DNA of 64,000 bases from an uncultured Pelagibacteraceae bacterium (GTDB taxonomy: Bacteria; Pseudomonadota; Alphaproteobacteria; Pelagibacterales; AG-422-B15). Below, in pieces: positions 44,330 through 53,483 of the stretch. A program made the translations under genes and the position numbers. The stretch is taken from positions 81,092-145,091 of the forward strand of contig CACNCV010000002.1 of assembly GCA_902619105.1 (NCBI GenBank), in the 5' to 3' direction. The stretch's first letter is position 1, and each line of letters begins with the position of its first letter. Under the pieces are notes generated by a model. It saw nothing but the letters and a program-made list of their open reading frames with translations, was not told the origin of the DNA and searched no databases.

Positions 44330-46153
44330 TCAAGCAGATTGATACATGCTTTCAATGATATCGCCGTATTTTTGATTTATGAATTTGCGTTTCAGCTTCA
44401 TGGTCGGAGTGAGCTCATCGTCTTCGGCTGTTAATTGTATATCAATTAATGAGAATTTTTTTACTTGTTCTACAGATGCAAATTTTTTGTTTACTTTATT
44501 GACCTCATCATCGATCAAGGAAACTATTTCCTCTGATTTACAGAGACTTTCAAAATTAGAAAATGGTATGTCATTATCCTGAGCGTGTTTCATCACATTC
44601 TCTTCATCTATCATTATTAGACATGACAAAAACTTTCTTTTATCACCAATTACAACAGCATCTGATATAAATGGACTAAATTTTAATTCATTTTCTATTT
44701 CAGATGGAGATATATTTTTTCCACCAGCTGTAATAATTATGTCTTTTTTTCTATCTGTAATTTTTAAATTTCCATAGTTATCAATTTCACCAACATCCCC
44801 AGTATGCAGCCATCCATCAATCAGAGTTTCTTTTGTTTGTTCAGGTTTATTTAAATAACCACAAAACACGCCTGGACCTCTAAATAAAATCTCTCCATCC
44901 TTAGCAATTCTCACTTCAGAATCATTAACTGCTCGACCAACATGTCCTAGTTTTATTTCTCTGGAGTAAAATGCAGTTCCAACTCCAGCAGTTTCTGTCA
45001 TTCCCCATCCTTCTCTCATATCTATACCAAGAGAAAGATACCAATTTATAAGATCAGGGGATATAGGCGCAGCGCCGCTTAGTGCGTAACGACAGTTATT
45101 CAAACCGAGAAGTTTTTTTATATTTTTTAAAACCAGTTGATTACATATCCAATAAGATAATTTCAATGATAAAGGAGGTTCTTTTCCGTCTATGAAGTAC
45201 TCTTTATATTTGGATCCTACATTTATTGATAATTGATAGAAGAACTTGCCAATAAAAGTTGCATCCTTCATTAGAATTGTAATCGATGAATAAAACTTTT
45301 CCCAAATCCTTGGAACTGCAATAAATACCGTTGGAGAAACTTCTCGAATATTTTCAGGAACAGTATCAATACTTTCTGCAAAATTAACTACTGCGCCAGT
45401 TTTTAAAGGGATCATAACTGAAACTGACCGCTCTAATATATGACATAACGGGAGAAACGATAATTGTTCCTCGTGTTCCATTACATCAAAGATATCATAT
45501 CCAGTATTAATTGAATAAAGTAGGTTTGTATGATTAATCATTGCACCTTTTGAAGGTCCTGTTGTACCTGATGTGTAAACTAAAATTGCAATGTCATCTG
45601 GGCTTACATTATTTACTAAACTTTCCCAAAGATCAGGGTTTTCTTGATTAGTTTTTTCACCAATTTTTAGAAACTCTTCATAGCTAATAACTTGATCATC
45701 ATGAAAGTCATTTAAACCTTCCATATCATAAACAATAATTTTCTTTAATGTAGGACACTCACTTCTTACTTCTAGAATTTTATCAAGTTGTTCTTCATTT
45801 TCAGCAAAATAAAATTTGGTCGCACTATCATTTACTAGATACTTAACCTGCGCAGCCGAGTCTGTTGTATACACTCCACTAGAAATTCCTCCCGCACCAA
45901 TAGTACCCATATCAGTATAAAGCCACTCGGGGTTTCCTTCGCTTGCAATTGAAACCACATTGCCTTTTTCTAGTCCTAAAGTGGAAAGAGCAAGACCAGT
46001 TAGTTTTGCCCTTTCTCCATATTGAGACCATGAAATTTCTTGCCAAATACCAAGATCTTTTTCTCTCATGGCAACTTTTTCTCCACGAGATTTAACTGAG
46101 TCCCAAAAAAGTCTTGGAATTGTATTTATCTCCACATTTTTTTCTTTTTCCAA
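44330..46153 (-). CDS. Long-chain acyl-CoA ligase (AMP-forming)
   Basis: 607 residues with the adenylate-forming motifs YTSGTTGPSKGAMINH (A3), GWGMTETAG (A5), GWLHTGDVGEI (A7) and ITAGGKNISPSEIE (A8), typical of FadD15-type ligases. Activates a carboxylic acid with CoA. Start TTG 46153 has AGGAGAGAGG in front and lies 28 bases inside livF, so the two are coupled. This ligase-plus-Liv-transporter arrangement is common in alphaproteobacteria and suggests that the transporter imports the ligase substrate. Confidence 0.9.
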   Translation of the reverse strand: MEKEKNVEINTIPRLFWDSVKSRGEKVAMREKDLGIWQEISWSQYGERAKLTGLALSTLGLEKGNVVSIASEGNPEWLYTDMGTIGAGGISSGVYTTDSAAQVKYLVNDSATKFYFAENEEQLDKILEVRSECPTLKKIIVYDMEGLNDFHDDQVISYEEFLKIGEKTNQENPDLWESLVNNVSPDDIAILVYTSGTTGPSKGAMINHTNLLYSINTGYDIFDVMEHEEQLSFLPLCHILERSVSVMIPLKTGAVVNFAESIDTVPENIREVSPTVFIAVPRIWEKFYSSITILMKDATFIGKFFYQLSINVGSKYKEYFIDGKEPPLSLKLSYWICNQLVLKNIKKLLGLNNCRYALSGAAPISPDLINWYLSLGIDMREGWGMTETAGVGTAFYSREIKLGHVGRAVNDSEVRIAKDGEILFRGPGVFCGYLNKPEQTKETLIDGWLHTGDVGEIDNYGNLKITDRKKDIIITAGGKNISPSEIENELKFSPFISDAVVIGDKRKFLSCLIMIDEENVMKHAQDNDIPFSNFESLCKSEEIVSLIDDEVNKVNKKFASVEQVKKFSLIDIQLTAEDDELTPTMKLKRKFINQKYGDIIESMYQSA

Positions 46154-46899
46154 CGCCTCTCTCCTCTTATACCTTCATCTTGCTGTCCAAGATAAAATTC
46201 TTTTATATCTTCTTTTTCTAGAAGCTCTTTACTGTTTCCTTCCATTACAATTCGACCAAGTTCTAACACATAGCCAAAGTCGGAGTTACTAAGTGCAATA
46301 TTAGCGTTTTGCTCAACTAAAAGTATTGTAGTTTTTAATTCTTTATTTATTCGAATTATAATTTCAAATATTTCCTTAACTAGCTTAGGTGACAACCCTA
46401 ATGACGGCTCATCTAAAAGCATAATTTCTGGCTTGCTCATAAGAGCTCGACTGATGCATAACATTTGCTGCTCTCCACCAGACAATAAACCAGCTGGTTG
46501 GTTCATCCTTTCTTTTAGTATAGGAAAATATTCAAAAACTTGTTCAATATCTTTATTTATTTCTTTCTTATCTGATCGTGTAAAAGCACCCATTTGAAGA
46601 TTCTCGATTACAGAACAATAAGGAAATACTTCTCTACCTTCAGGCGCATGACTCATTCCTAGTCTTAATATTTTATCAGGATCTTTTTTTTGAATTTCAC
46701 TACCGTTTAAAAAAACTTTACCTTTTCTCGGATCAATTGCTCCCGATATCGTTTTGAGAATTGTTGTTTTCCCTGCTCCATTAGATCCAAGAATAGTTAC
46801 AATAGATCCCTGATTAACTTTGAAACTGATACCTCTAATGGCCATGATTGGACCATAATAAGTTTCAATATTTTCTACGTTTAAAAGAGATTTAGACAT
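46126..46899 (-). CDS. livF: LivF-type ABC transporter ATPase
   Basis: 257 residues: Walker A GSNGAGKTT, SHAPEGREVFPYCSVIENLQMGAF of the LivF type, signature LSGGEQQM and Walker B IMLLDEPSLGLSP. The tail is unusually basic (RRWKKKKMWR) and encoded by the region overlapping the ligase gene, so may be a recent extension. Partner of livHMG found 12 kb away on the opposite strand. One-base junction with the secreted unknown upstream. Confidence 0.91.
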   Translation of the reverse strand: MSKSLLNVENIETYYGPIMAIRGISFKVNQGSIVTILGSNGAGKTTILKTISGAIDPRKGKVFLNGSEIQKKDPDKILRLGMSHAPEGREVFPYCSVIENLQMGAFTRSDKKEINKDIEQVFEYFPILKERMNQPAGLLSGGEQQMLCISRALMSKPEIMLLDEPSLGLSPKLVKEIFEIIIRINKELKTTILLVEQNANIALSNSDFGYVLELGRIVMEGNSKELLEKEDIKEFYLGQQDEGIRGERRWKKKKMWR

Positions 46900-47492
46900 T
46901 ATTTTATTACCACCTCAATATCATCAAAGTTTGCTTTTAAGGTCGCAAGACACCTCATAGGGCTTACATTCTGCTCAAAAGCAAGTTCTTTAGTGGGTCT
47001 AATAGTAATCTCTAAATATGTAGATTCAACTAAACTTTTTCTTAGTTGCTCATCTACTGAAAAATAATACTGTGTAGTTGGCGATGCAAATAAATCTGAT
47101 AAATATGATGAGGCCATTGAATATCTACTACCTCCATAACCTCTGTTTTGAGTCAACTTGTTAACAGTTTCTACAAAATAATCCCTACACTTGTAATTTG
47201 TTGAAAGGTAATTTCCTTCATTAAATCCGTAATTTTGCTCAAAAGATATAGATGCGATTATTCTCTCATTTTTCCAATCATAATAAACATTCGTTAACAC
47301 GTTCTCTTCATCTAAATTATTTGTAACATATGATGCAAGATCTTCTTCAAATCTGATTAATCCAAAATCTAATAAATTAAGTTTATTTGAAGACAATGTA
47401 TTAAATAAATTATTATTAAATAAAGTTTTTTCTTCGGAGAAAGAATTAAGTATTGAAAGAAAAAAAATTAATATTGTAAAAATAATTTTCAT
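46899..47492 (-). CDS. Hypothetical secreted protein
   Basis: 197 residues with a signal peptide (MKIIFTILIFFLSILNSFS). The mature protein is rich in Asn, Tyr and Ser, with two cysteines about residues 102 and 181 that could bond. No family recognised. It sits between the AtuA-like gene (four-base gap) and livF (one-base overlap), so it belongs to the operon; a periplasmic helper for the transporter or pathway is possible but unproven. Confidence 0.6.
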   Translation of the reverse strand: MKIIFTILIFFLSILNSFSEEKTLFNNNLFNTLSSNKLNLLDFGLIRFEEDLASYVTNNLDEENVLTNVYYDWKNERIIASISFEQNYGFNEGNYLSTNYKCRDYFVETVNKLTQNRGYGGSRYSMASSYLSDLFASPTTQYYFSVDEQLRKSLVESTYLEITIRPTKELAFEQNVSPMRCLATLKANFDDIEVVIK

Positions 47493-47496
47493 TTGT

Positions 47497-49284
47497 CTAT
47501 TCTAATAGATTTGCAGGAATTGGTATCATCTGATCAAGAAGTATTTGCGCATAAGCTTTGCCTTGAGGATCGTTTCTAAGACTTGCTGGCCCACCACCGC
47601 CTAGAACATCATTTAAAATAAAATTAATAGAATTTGAGCCGGGTAAAAAGTATCTTTCAACAGATCCTTCAAGAAAGTCAGCAAAACAATCTTTAACAAC
47701 TTTTTCATCAAGGAAATTGCATATTGCTGGATAAAACTTAGGATCACGTGAAATTATACCAATGTTCGCTTTATTGCCTTTATCGCCACTTCGCCCGTAC
47801 GCAACTTTAATAAGTGGTACATCGACAAACTTTTCATTTACATCTTCAAAATCTGGAGCTGTTGTTTGTTCAATACTTTTCAAGTCAAATTCTTCAGATC
47901 GTGGTATCTTTATTTCATTCTTTGAAGAACCATTATCTATTGTTACGTTCACTTGATCCTTATCAATTAAAAATGAGAACAGCCTTACAATTGGTGATGG
48001 TTTTGGCCGCCCTCCAACAAAACCAGATAATCCTGGAGGAGTTGCAAGGCCTAAGCCAACAGACTCTTTAAGCATAATACCTACCGCTCTAATATCTTGG
48101 TGTTTAGCAGCAAATTTAAGAACCACTTCACGATTATTTTCATTTGATGATTGCTTGCTGTATTGACTGTTATCCCCAATAATTTCAATACTCGTTTCAT
48201 CAAAGTCAGCAATATTCATCATGCGCATTATCATCTTTGATCGTTCAAATATTGCCTCTCCGTATGTACGAGCTTTTTTAGCAGCATCTATACCAACAAA
48301 TGAACAAACATGTCCTGCCCTGAAACCATCAGCGTATGTTGCGCAAACTTTATATTGATTAGGAGCTGGATAACCTTTTGCTCCAGAGATTTTAACTTTA
48401 TCTTTTTCGGTTTCTTCAATTTTTACATTTGAAAAATCACAAATAACATCAGGTAATATATATGCTTGAGGATCACCTATCTCATACAGCATCTGTTCAG
48501 CGACAGTTCCAAAACTTACCATACCGGTTGAATTTTTTGACTTAGTACAATCGAAACTGCCATCTTCAAAAACTTCCACAATGGGATAGCCTATTTGATG
48601 CAGATCTTTTGATACTAATTCCCAATCAGTGAAATTACCTCCAGTACTTTGAGTTCCACATTCAATAATGTGACCAGCTAAACTACCTGCAGCAAGTTTG
48701 TCATATTCTTTTTCATTCCATCCAAACGCATAAATACATGCGCCTAATGTAACTGCGCTATCAACACTTCTCCCAGTAATAACTATATCAGCGCCACTTT
48801 TAAGAGCTTCTGCTATAGGAAATGCACCAAGATATGCATTAATGCTTGCTATTTTGTCCTCAGCAGGAAAATCCTCATTTGAATACATTTCCTTTATATT
48901 CAGCTCTGAAAATTTATTCTTTTCCCCCATTAAATCATCGCCTAATACAACTGACACTTTTAAATCCAATTTAAGTTCTTTAATTAATTCTCTGATGGCC
49001 TCAGCGCATGCCTCTGGATTTACGCCTCCAGCATTGCTGAGAATTTTTACTTTTTGATCTGCTATTTGTCGCAAATTTAACTTTAATACACTTGATACAA
49101 AATCGACTGCATACCCTTTTGTGGCATCTTTTGCTCGAGCCCTTGCCATAATTGACATGGTGATTTCTGCCAAATAATCATAAACAATAAAGTCTAGATC
49201 GTTTCCATTCAATAATTGAGGTGTTGCAATAACGGAATCGCCCCAAAATCCACTTGCCCCACCTATTCTAAGTTTTTTTGACAT
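47497..49284 (-). CDS. AtuA-like protein (DUF1446), acyclic terpene utilisation family
   Basis: 595 residues. IGGASGFWGDS at the start, LAEITMSIMARARAKDATKGYA, SNAGGVNPEACAEAI, ADIVITGRSVDSAVTLGACIYAFGW and the late LIKVAYGRSGDKGNKANIGIISR are diagnostic of AtuA/DUF1446. In Pseudomonas the atu cluster degrades citronellol and geraniol; the exact reaction of AtuA is not settled. First gene of a ten-gene minus operon that includes a CoA ligase and hydratase. Confidence 0.88.
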   Translation of the reverse strand: MSKKLRIGGASGFWGDSVIATPQLLNGNDLDFIVYDYLAEITMSIMARARAKDATKGYAVDFVSSVLKLNLRQIADQKVKILSNAGGVNPEACAEAIRELIKELKLDLKVSVVLGDDLMGEKNKFSELNIKEMYSNEDFPAEDKIASINAYLGAFPIAEALKSGADIVITGRSVDSAVTLGACIYAFGWNEKEYDKLAAGSLAGHIIECGTQSTGGNFTDWELVSKDLHQIGYPIVEVFEDGSFDCTKSKNSTGMVSFGTVAEQMLYEIGDPQAYILPDVICDFSNVKIEETEKDKVKISGAKGYPAPNQYKVCATYADGFRAGHVCSFVGIDAAKKARTYGEAIFERSKMIMRMMNIADFDETSIEIIGDNSQYSKQSSNENNREVVLKFAAKHQDIRAVGIMLKESVGLGLATPPGLSGFVGGRPKPSPIVRLFSFLIDKDQVNVTIDNGSSKNEIKIPRSEEFDLKSIEQTTAPDFEDVNEKFVDVPLIKVAYGRSGDKGNKANIGIISRDPKFYPAICNFLDEKVVKDCFADFLEGSVERYFLPGSNSINFILNDVLGGGGPASLRNDPQGKAYAQILLDQMIPIPANLLE

Positions 49285-49344
49285 TTGAATGATTATATCT
49301 ATTTTTGTTATAATTGGTTAAATAATTAAATTGTCTAATACATT

Positions 49345-49740
49345 ATGAGTTTTTTCAAATCAATAAACAATGCATTCGTGAAATGTTTTGATTTTAAGAC
49401 CAGAGCCAACAGGGCTGAGTTTTGGTACTTTTACTTGTTCACAACAGCTGTTGGTTTTGTTGGATTGCAGCTTGATATGTTTTTTCAATTACAACTAGTC
49501 GGTATTGAATTAGCTAATTCAACAGACTCAATAATGCTAGGGCCTATGTATATTTTTTTATATTTTCTTTTTATTGTTCCAAGTTTCGCACTATACGTAA
49601 GAAGACTGCATGATGTAAATCGTTCAGGTTGGTGGCTCTTAATTGTACTGGTTCCTTTTATTGGAATAATTACTATTATTTTTTTTATGTGCTTAAAAGG
49701 AACAGAAGGTAGTAATGATTTCGGAGAGGTCTCTTCTTAA
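49345..49740 (+). CDS. DUF805 membrane protein
   Basis: 131 residues. FKSINNAFVKCFDFKTRANRAEFWYFYLF at the start and ALYVRRLHDVNRSGWWLLIVLVPFIG, with four spans, are the DUF805 pattern. Function unknown. Divergent from the AtuA-like gene by 60 bases. The stop overlaps the end of a convergent 58-codon gene. Confidence 0.9.
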   Translation: MSFFKSINNAFVKCFDFKTRANRAEFWYFYLFTTAVGFVGLQLDMFFQLQLVGIELANSTDSIMLGPMYIFLYFLFIVPSFALYVRRLHDVNRSGWWLLIVLVPFIGIITIIFFMCLKGTEGSNDFGEVSS

Positions 49741-49913
49741 TTTTCGTTTGACTTATTTTTTGCTTTAAATGCTTTCGGGCCGCTACAGCTACTACACCCT
49801 GAGCCTTCATTTAAAACTTCACTCTCAATGTCTTTTTCTAATAAACTAAACGTTGCAATTCCTAATAGGAAGAACATTGGAATGAGAATTAATAAATTTT
49901 TTTTAATTGTCAT
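49737..49913 (-). CDS. Small membrane-anchored protein with CSSC motif
   Basis: 58 residues. MTIKKNLLILIPMFFLLG forms an N-terminal span, followed by an acidic linker and GSGCSSCSGPKAFKAKN. The paired Cys motif suggests metal or thiol chemistry outside or at the membrane. The start overlaps the flavin reductase stop by 11 bases and the stop overlaps the DUF805 stop by three, so the frame fills the gap exactly. No family recognised; plausibility rests on composition and fit. Confidence 0.6.
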   Translation of the reverse strand: MTIKKNLLILIPMFFLLGIATFSLLEKDIESEVLNEGSGCSSCSGPKAFKAKNKSNEN

Positions 49914-50379
49914 TTTTCAAGGTTTGATAATTACTTCTATAATAAATAAGTGGATTTCTATTGTCGTCAATTTTTAAATCTTCAACCTTGCCTATTACTA
50001 AAACATGATCAGCAATATCAATTTGTTGATAAACCGATAACTCAATGTGGCCTAAAGTATTATCCAAAATGATATTATTGCTTGATGATATAGTATGGCT
50101 TGTTTTACTCACTTTTTCAGGATCTTTTGTAGCAAACAAACGTGATATTTCTTCTTGTTCGTTTGAAAGAAAGTTAATTACAAATGAATTATTTTTTAAA
50201 AAGTCTACATGGTCAGTTTCAGACTTATAAATATTAAAGATAATCAAAGGTGGCTTTAAGCTTAGAGAGGCGAATGAATTAATTGTAAATCCACTTTTAT
50301 GTGAGGTGGCTACTGCAACTCCTGTTGCAAAAGAGCCAAATGCTTTTTTTAGAATATTTTCCTCAAAATCAACTGTCAT
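49903..50379 (-). CDS. Flavin reductase-like protein
   Basis: 158 residues of the flavin-reductase split-barrel: AFGSFATGVAVATSH, GFTINSFASLSLKPPLIIFNI, FVINFLSNEQEEISRLFA, then a late HVLVIGKVEDL and PLIYYRSNYQTL. Reduces free FMN or FAD with NAD(P)H for a partner oxygenase; the fatty acid desaturase gene just upstream or another flavoprotein monooxygenase may be the partner. Gap to the desaturase gene is 13 bases. Confidence 0.88.
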   Translation of the reverse strand: MTVDFEENILKKAFGSFATGVAVATSHKSGFTINSFASLSLKPPLIIFNIYKSETDHVDFLKNNSFVINFLSNEQEEISRLFATKDPEKVSKTSHTISSSNNIILDNTLGHIELSVYQQIDIADHVLVIGKVEDLKIDDNRNPLIYYRSNYQTLKNDN

Positions 50380-50392
50380 TTAAGTAATTAAA

Positions 50393-51337
50393 TTAAATTA
50401 ATACAGAACGAAGCATAGAAACATACCCACTTTTAATCTCTAGATCTTCATTAGAATGTTTCTTAAGTATCATCTCGTGAGCTTTCTTGAGTTTGTAACA
50501 TGGAACAAACATGAATAAATGATGCTCAAGATGGTAATTTACATAATATGGAGCAACAAAGGCTCTTTCTATAATATTTGCATACGTAGTACGTGCATTG
50601 TTAAAGTCATTTTCAGATTTTACACCAGCATGTTCTGCTATGTTTCTAATTCTTAAAAAAAGTTGAAAAAATGTGAAAAGTGGCAATAACCAGAATGCTA
50701 AAAAATACCACCATTGTCCTAAAATCCAAAAAAATAAGAATATAATAATATTAGAAATTAGTATGCCATAAAGAGTATTTCTTGACTCAAAACCACTTAT
50801 TTTCTTTCCGTCATTTTTTTTTGTGTCACTTTTAAGTAATGTTTTAAAAATCAATTCATATCTTTGAACAAGGCCTGATATGCCAAGAATATCTCTAAGT
50901 ACTTTTCTTAACATGCTCTTTTTTTCTACAGGAAATGGTTTGGATAAACTTAAATCTGGATCATCTTCAAGTTGAGTATTTCTATGATGGGCTAAGTGGT
51001 AATGTCTGTATCCGTAAGTATCTGACCACACTGGAAAAGCACAAATCCATTGGGATAGATGATTATTTAACTTTGTATTGTTAGTAATTAGACCATGTGC
51101 ACCTTCATGCATTAATATTGCTAGTCCTAGTTGTCTTCCAGCAATTACAAGAACTGCTGCTAAAAACGTAAATATATTTGGAAATAAAGAGTAAACTAAA
51201 ACTGATAAACCAATTATAAACCAGGCATGAAATAATAGAGCGATGCCTTTAAAATCGCTTTTCTCTTTTAAATAATCAACTTCAGTTTCTGATAAAACTT
51301 CATTTGGTTTCAAAAATGGTGTTAATTTTTTTGTCAT
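50393..51337 (-). CDS. Fatty acid desaturase
   Basis: 314 residues. The three His boxes are present: HEGAH, HYHLAHHRNTQ and YHLEHH, with hydrophobic spans between them as in the membrane di-iron desaturases and hydroxylases. Substrate is probably an acyl lipid; a carotenoid or alkane-type substrate cannot be excluded. Start ATG 51337 is used, as the longer reading adds an unlikely AT-repeat-coded N-terminus. Confidence 0.88.
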   Translation of the reverse strand: MTKKLTPFLKPNEVLSETEVDYLKEKSDFKGIALLFHAWFIIGLSVLVYSLFPNIFTFLAAVLVIAGRQLGLAILMHEGAHGLITNNTKLNNHLSQWICAFPVWSDTYGYRHYHLAHHRNTQLEDDPDLSLSKPFPVEKKSMLRKVLRDILGISGLVQRYELIFKTLLKSDTKKNDGKKISGFESRNTLYGILISNIIIFLFFWILGQWWYFLAFWLLPLFTFFQLFLRIRNIAEHAGVKSENDFNNARTTYANIIERAFVAPYYVNYHLEHHLFMFVPCYKLKKAHEMILKKHSNEDLEIKSGYVSMLRSVLI

Positions 51338-51511
51338 TATTACTATATATATATATAAAATTTTAGAGATTTCACACCCCATGGAATAATCTAATTATTA
51401 CATATAGTTAGTAAAGTTATTAATTAATAACACTATCTATTAAATGTAATAAATATCATATTTTTGAAATACAAATCCCATACAATTTTTAGAAACATTA
51501 AGGAGATAAAT

Positions 51512-52216
51512 ATGAATAACTTTCTAAAAACCTTGTTGGTGTCATTATCATTATTTGTACTTACTATCACTTATTCAAAAGCCTGGGTAATGGATGTTTG
51601 GACAATTGAAGGAATGGACGCTCAAGAATTATCAGATGCAACAGCTGCCTACAAAGAAAAAGCAATGGCAGGTGGTGCTAAAATGGTAAACATTAGATCA
51701 TCCTCAAAACTTAGAGGTGATAAACCAGGTGATACTACATTTGTTCAAGTTTACTACAATAATTTTAGTGATATGATGAGTGATCAAATGTTAGCAGCTG
51801 CAAATCCTGATTGGTTTGCTAGTACTTATGGCAAAATAAACCAGGATGCTTCAAGTAACAATGCAATCATGGCAAATGATAAGCCAATGCCTGAAGGGGG
51901 AGCTGCTGGTCAAACTGTTGCCTACGCATTTGTTGAAATAACTAGTGGTATAAACTTTTTATTAAATATGCCAAAGTTTCAAGAAGTGATGCAAAGTGCA
52001 GGAGCAAAAGTTCAGGTGGATAGTTTGAATTGCGCTACATGCGGAGAGTCAGTACTTCCTGCAAATGCAATGATTTATTTCGCAGCAGCAAATATGAAAG
52101 ATATGGGTGAAGCAATGGATATATTTGCATCCAGTGATATACAAAGATGGGTTTTTGCAAATATTGCACCTCACATAAATATAACTGACGCTGGCGTCTT
52201 AGCTTTTAATAATTAA
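51512..52216 (+). CDS. Secreted protein with two similar barrel-like halves, unknown function
   Basis: 234 residues. Start ATG 51512 has AAGGAG seven to eight bases before it, one of the best ribosome sites in the window. A signal peptide (MNNFLKTLLVSLSLFVLTIT ending SKA) leads to two halves that look alike: about residues 25-115 and 130-232. Each has a helix followed by a GAK-type turn (AGGAKMVNI and SAGAKVQVD) and a late aromatic segment. The pattern recalls dimeric alpha/beta-barrel domains. Two Cys (NCATCGES) lie in the second half only. No family name recognised. Likely abundant, periplasmic. Confidence 0.6.
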   Translation: MNNFLKTLLVSLSLFVLTITYSKAWVMDVWTIEGMDAQELSDATAAYKEKAMAGGAKMVNIRSSSKLRGDKPGDTTFVQVYYNNFSDMMSDQMLAAANPDWFASTYGKINQDASSNNAIMANDKPMPEGGAAGQTVAYAFVEITSGINFLLNMPKFQEVMQSAGAKVQVDSLNCATCGESVLPANAMIYFAAANMKDMGEAMDIFASSDIQRWVFANIAPHINITDAGVLAFNN

Positions 52217-52225
52217 TCCAATTAT

Positions 52226-52257
52226 TTAGTTGTCCCAAAGTTTATTGGGGCAACTAA
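52226..52257 (+). terminator. Stem-loop shared by two convergent genes
   Basis: Arms 52226-52236 and 52247-52257 pair over 11 positions with one T-G wobble. The right arm includes the stop codon of the convergent cfa gene. The position, 10 bases after the secreted-protein gene, suits a two-way 3'-end hairpin, but neither side shows a proper T-run. Confidence 0.5.
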
Positions 52258-53438
52258 GCAAGCATATAATTCCTTGAGTCAGGGACAGTTTTCTTGTTTT
52301 TTGATAATTGCATTTGAAAGACAACTAATGTCGACTCCTCAAAGGAAGCTTGAGAGGATGAAAGGTAGAAGTCCCACATTCTACAAAATTTTTCATCATA
52401 AATTTCTTTGACCTTTTCTATGTTGTCATAAAAGTTGTATCTCCATCTTTTTAAAGTTTCTGCATAATGAAATCTTAAAACCTGAACATCTGTTAATGAA
52501 AGGCCTGATTTTTCTACTCTAGATACTGTTTCACTAAGTGCAGGAATATATCCACCTGGAAATATATATTTATCTATCCAAGGGTCAGTATTACCTGGCT
52601 CGTTTAATCTTCCAATAGTATGAATAAGGGCCACTCCACTGTCATTTAAAAGATCATAGACCTTATTAAAAAATTCCTGATAATGAGCTGTTCCAACGTG
52701 CTCAAACATACCAACAGATACTATTCGATCATATTTTTCATTAACATTTCTGTAATCCTGCAATCTATATTCAACCTTTTCTAACTTTTCTCTGATTTTT
52801 CTTTGCTGTGCATAAGCAATTTGCTCTTCGGATAGCGTTACCCCAACAACATTTGCATTTGATTTTTTATAAATATGTGCTGCCATTCCACCCCAGCCGC
52901 AGCCAATATCTAAGACTGATTGATTTTCTTCAAGAAGAAGTTTTTTTGAAATTAATTCTTTTTTATTTATTTGAGCCTGTTCTAACGTATCATTTGGAGA
53001 GTTAAAGTAGGCACAAGAATATTGTCTATCCGGATCTAAAAATAGTTCGTAGAGTTTATCAGATAGATCATAATGATGGGCAACGTTTCGTTTTGATTTT
53101 GATATGTAGTTACTTGTAGTAAGTTTATTTGATATTGCTCTAACTACTTTTGAGAGCTTCATCACCCAATGATCAATATCTACTTCCGTATTAGCAAAAA
53201 TAAGTTTTAAGAAATCATGAATACGTCCCTCCTCTACCACAAGTGATCCATTCATATAACTTTCACCAAAATGTATTGATGGGTTCATCAATAATTTTAT
53301 CTCTGAGAAGTTATTTGTAGTTCTTATCTTTATGGGATCTCCTGTTCCATCGCCGTACGTATTAATTTCGCCATTCGGCATTACCCATGTGAGGTTTCCT
53401 GTTTTTATGATTTTAGAGAGAAGGCTTTTTGTTATCAT
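52254..53438 (-). CDS. cfa: Cyclopropane-fatty-acyl-phospholipid synthase family protein
   Basis: 394 residues. SAM-binding motif VLDIGCGWGGMAAHI, preceded by VAHHYDLSDKLYELFLDPDRQYSCAYF and followed by VGVTLSEEQIAYAQQR, then GMFEHVGTAHYQEFF and FPGGYIPALSE. Adds a methylene from SAM to unsaturated acyl chains of membrane lipids. With the nearby desaturase it suggests local control of membrane fluidity. Confidence 0.92.
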   Translation of the reverse strand: MITKSLLSKIIKTGNLTWVMPNGEINTYGDGTGDPIKIRTTNNFSEIKLLMNPSIHFGESYMNGSLVVEEGRIHDFLKLIFANTEVDIDHWVMKLSKVVRAISNKLTTSNYISKSKRNVAHHYDLSDKLYELFLDPDRQYSCAYFNSPNDTLEQAQINKKELISKKLLLEENQSVLDIGCGWGGMAAHIYKKSNANVVGVTLSEEQIAYAQQRKIREKLEKVEYRLQDYRNVNEKYDRIVSVGMFEHVGTAHYQEFFNKVYDLLNDSGVALIHTIGRLNEPGNTDPWIDKYIFPGGYIPALSETVSRVEKSGLSLTDVQVLRFHYAETLKRWRYNFYDNIEKVKEIYDEKFCRMWDFYLSSSQASFEESTLVVFQMQLSKNKKTVPDSRNYMLA

Positions 53439-53483
53439 GTGCTAAATTTAATATAATCTTGAGAGAATTTTCAATAATAAAAA

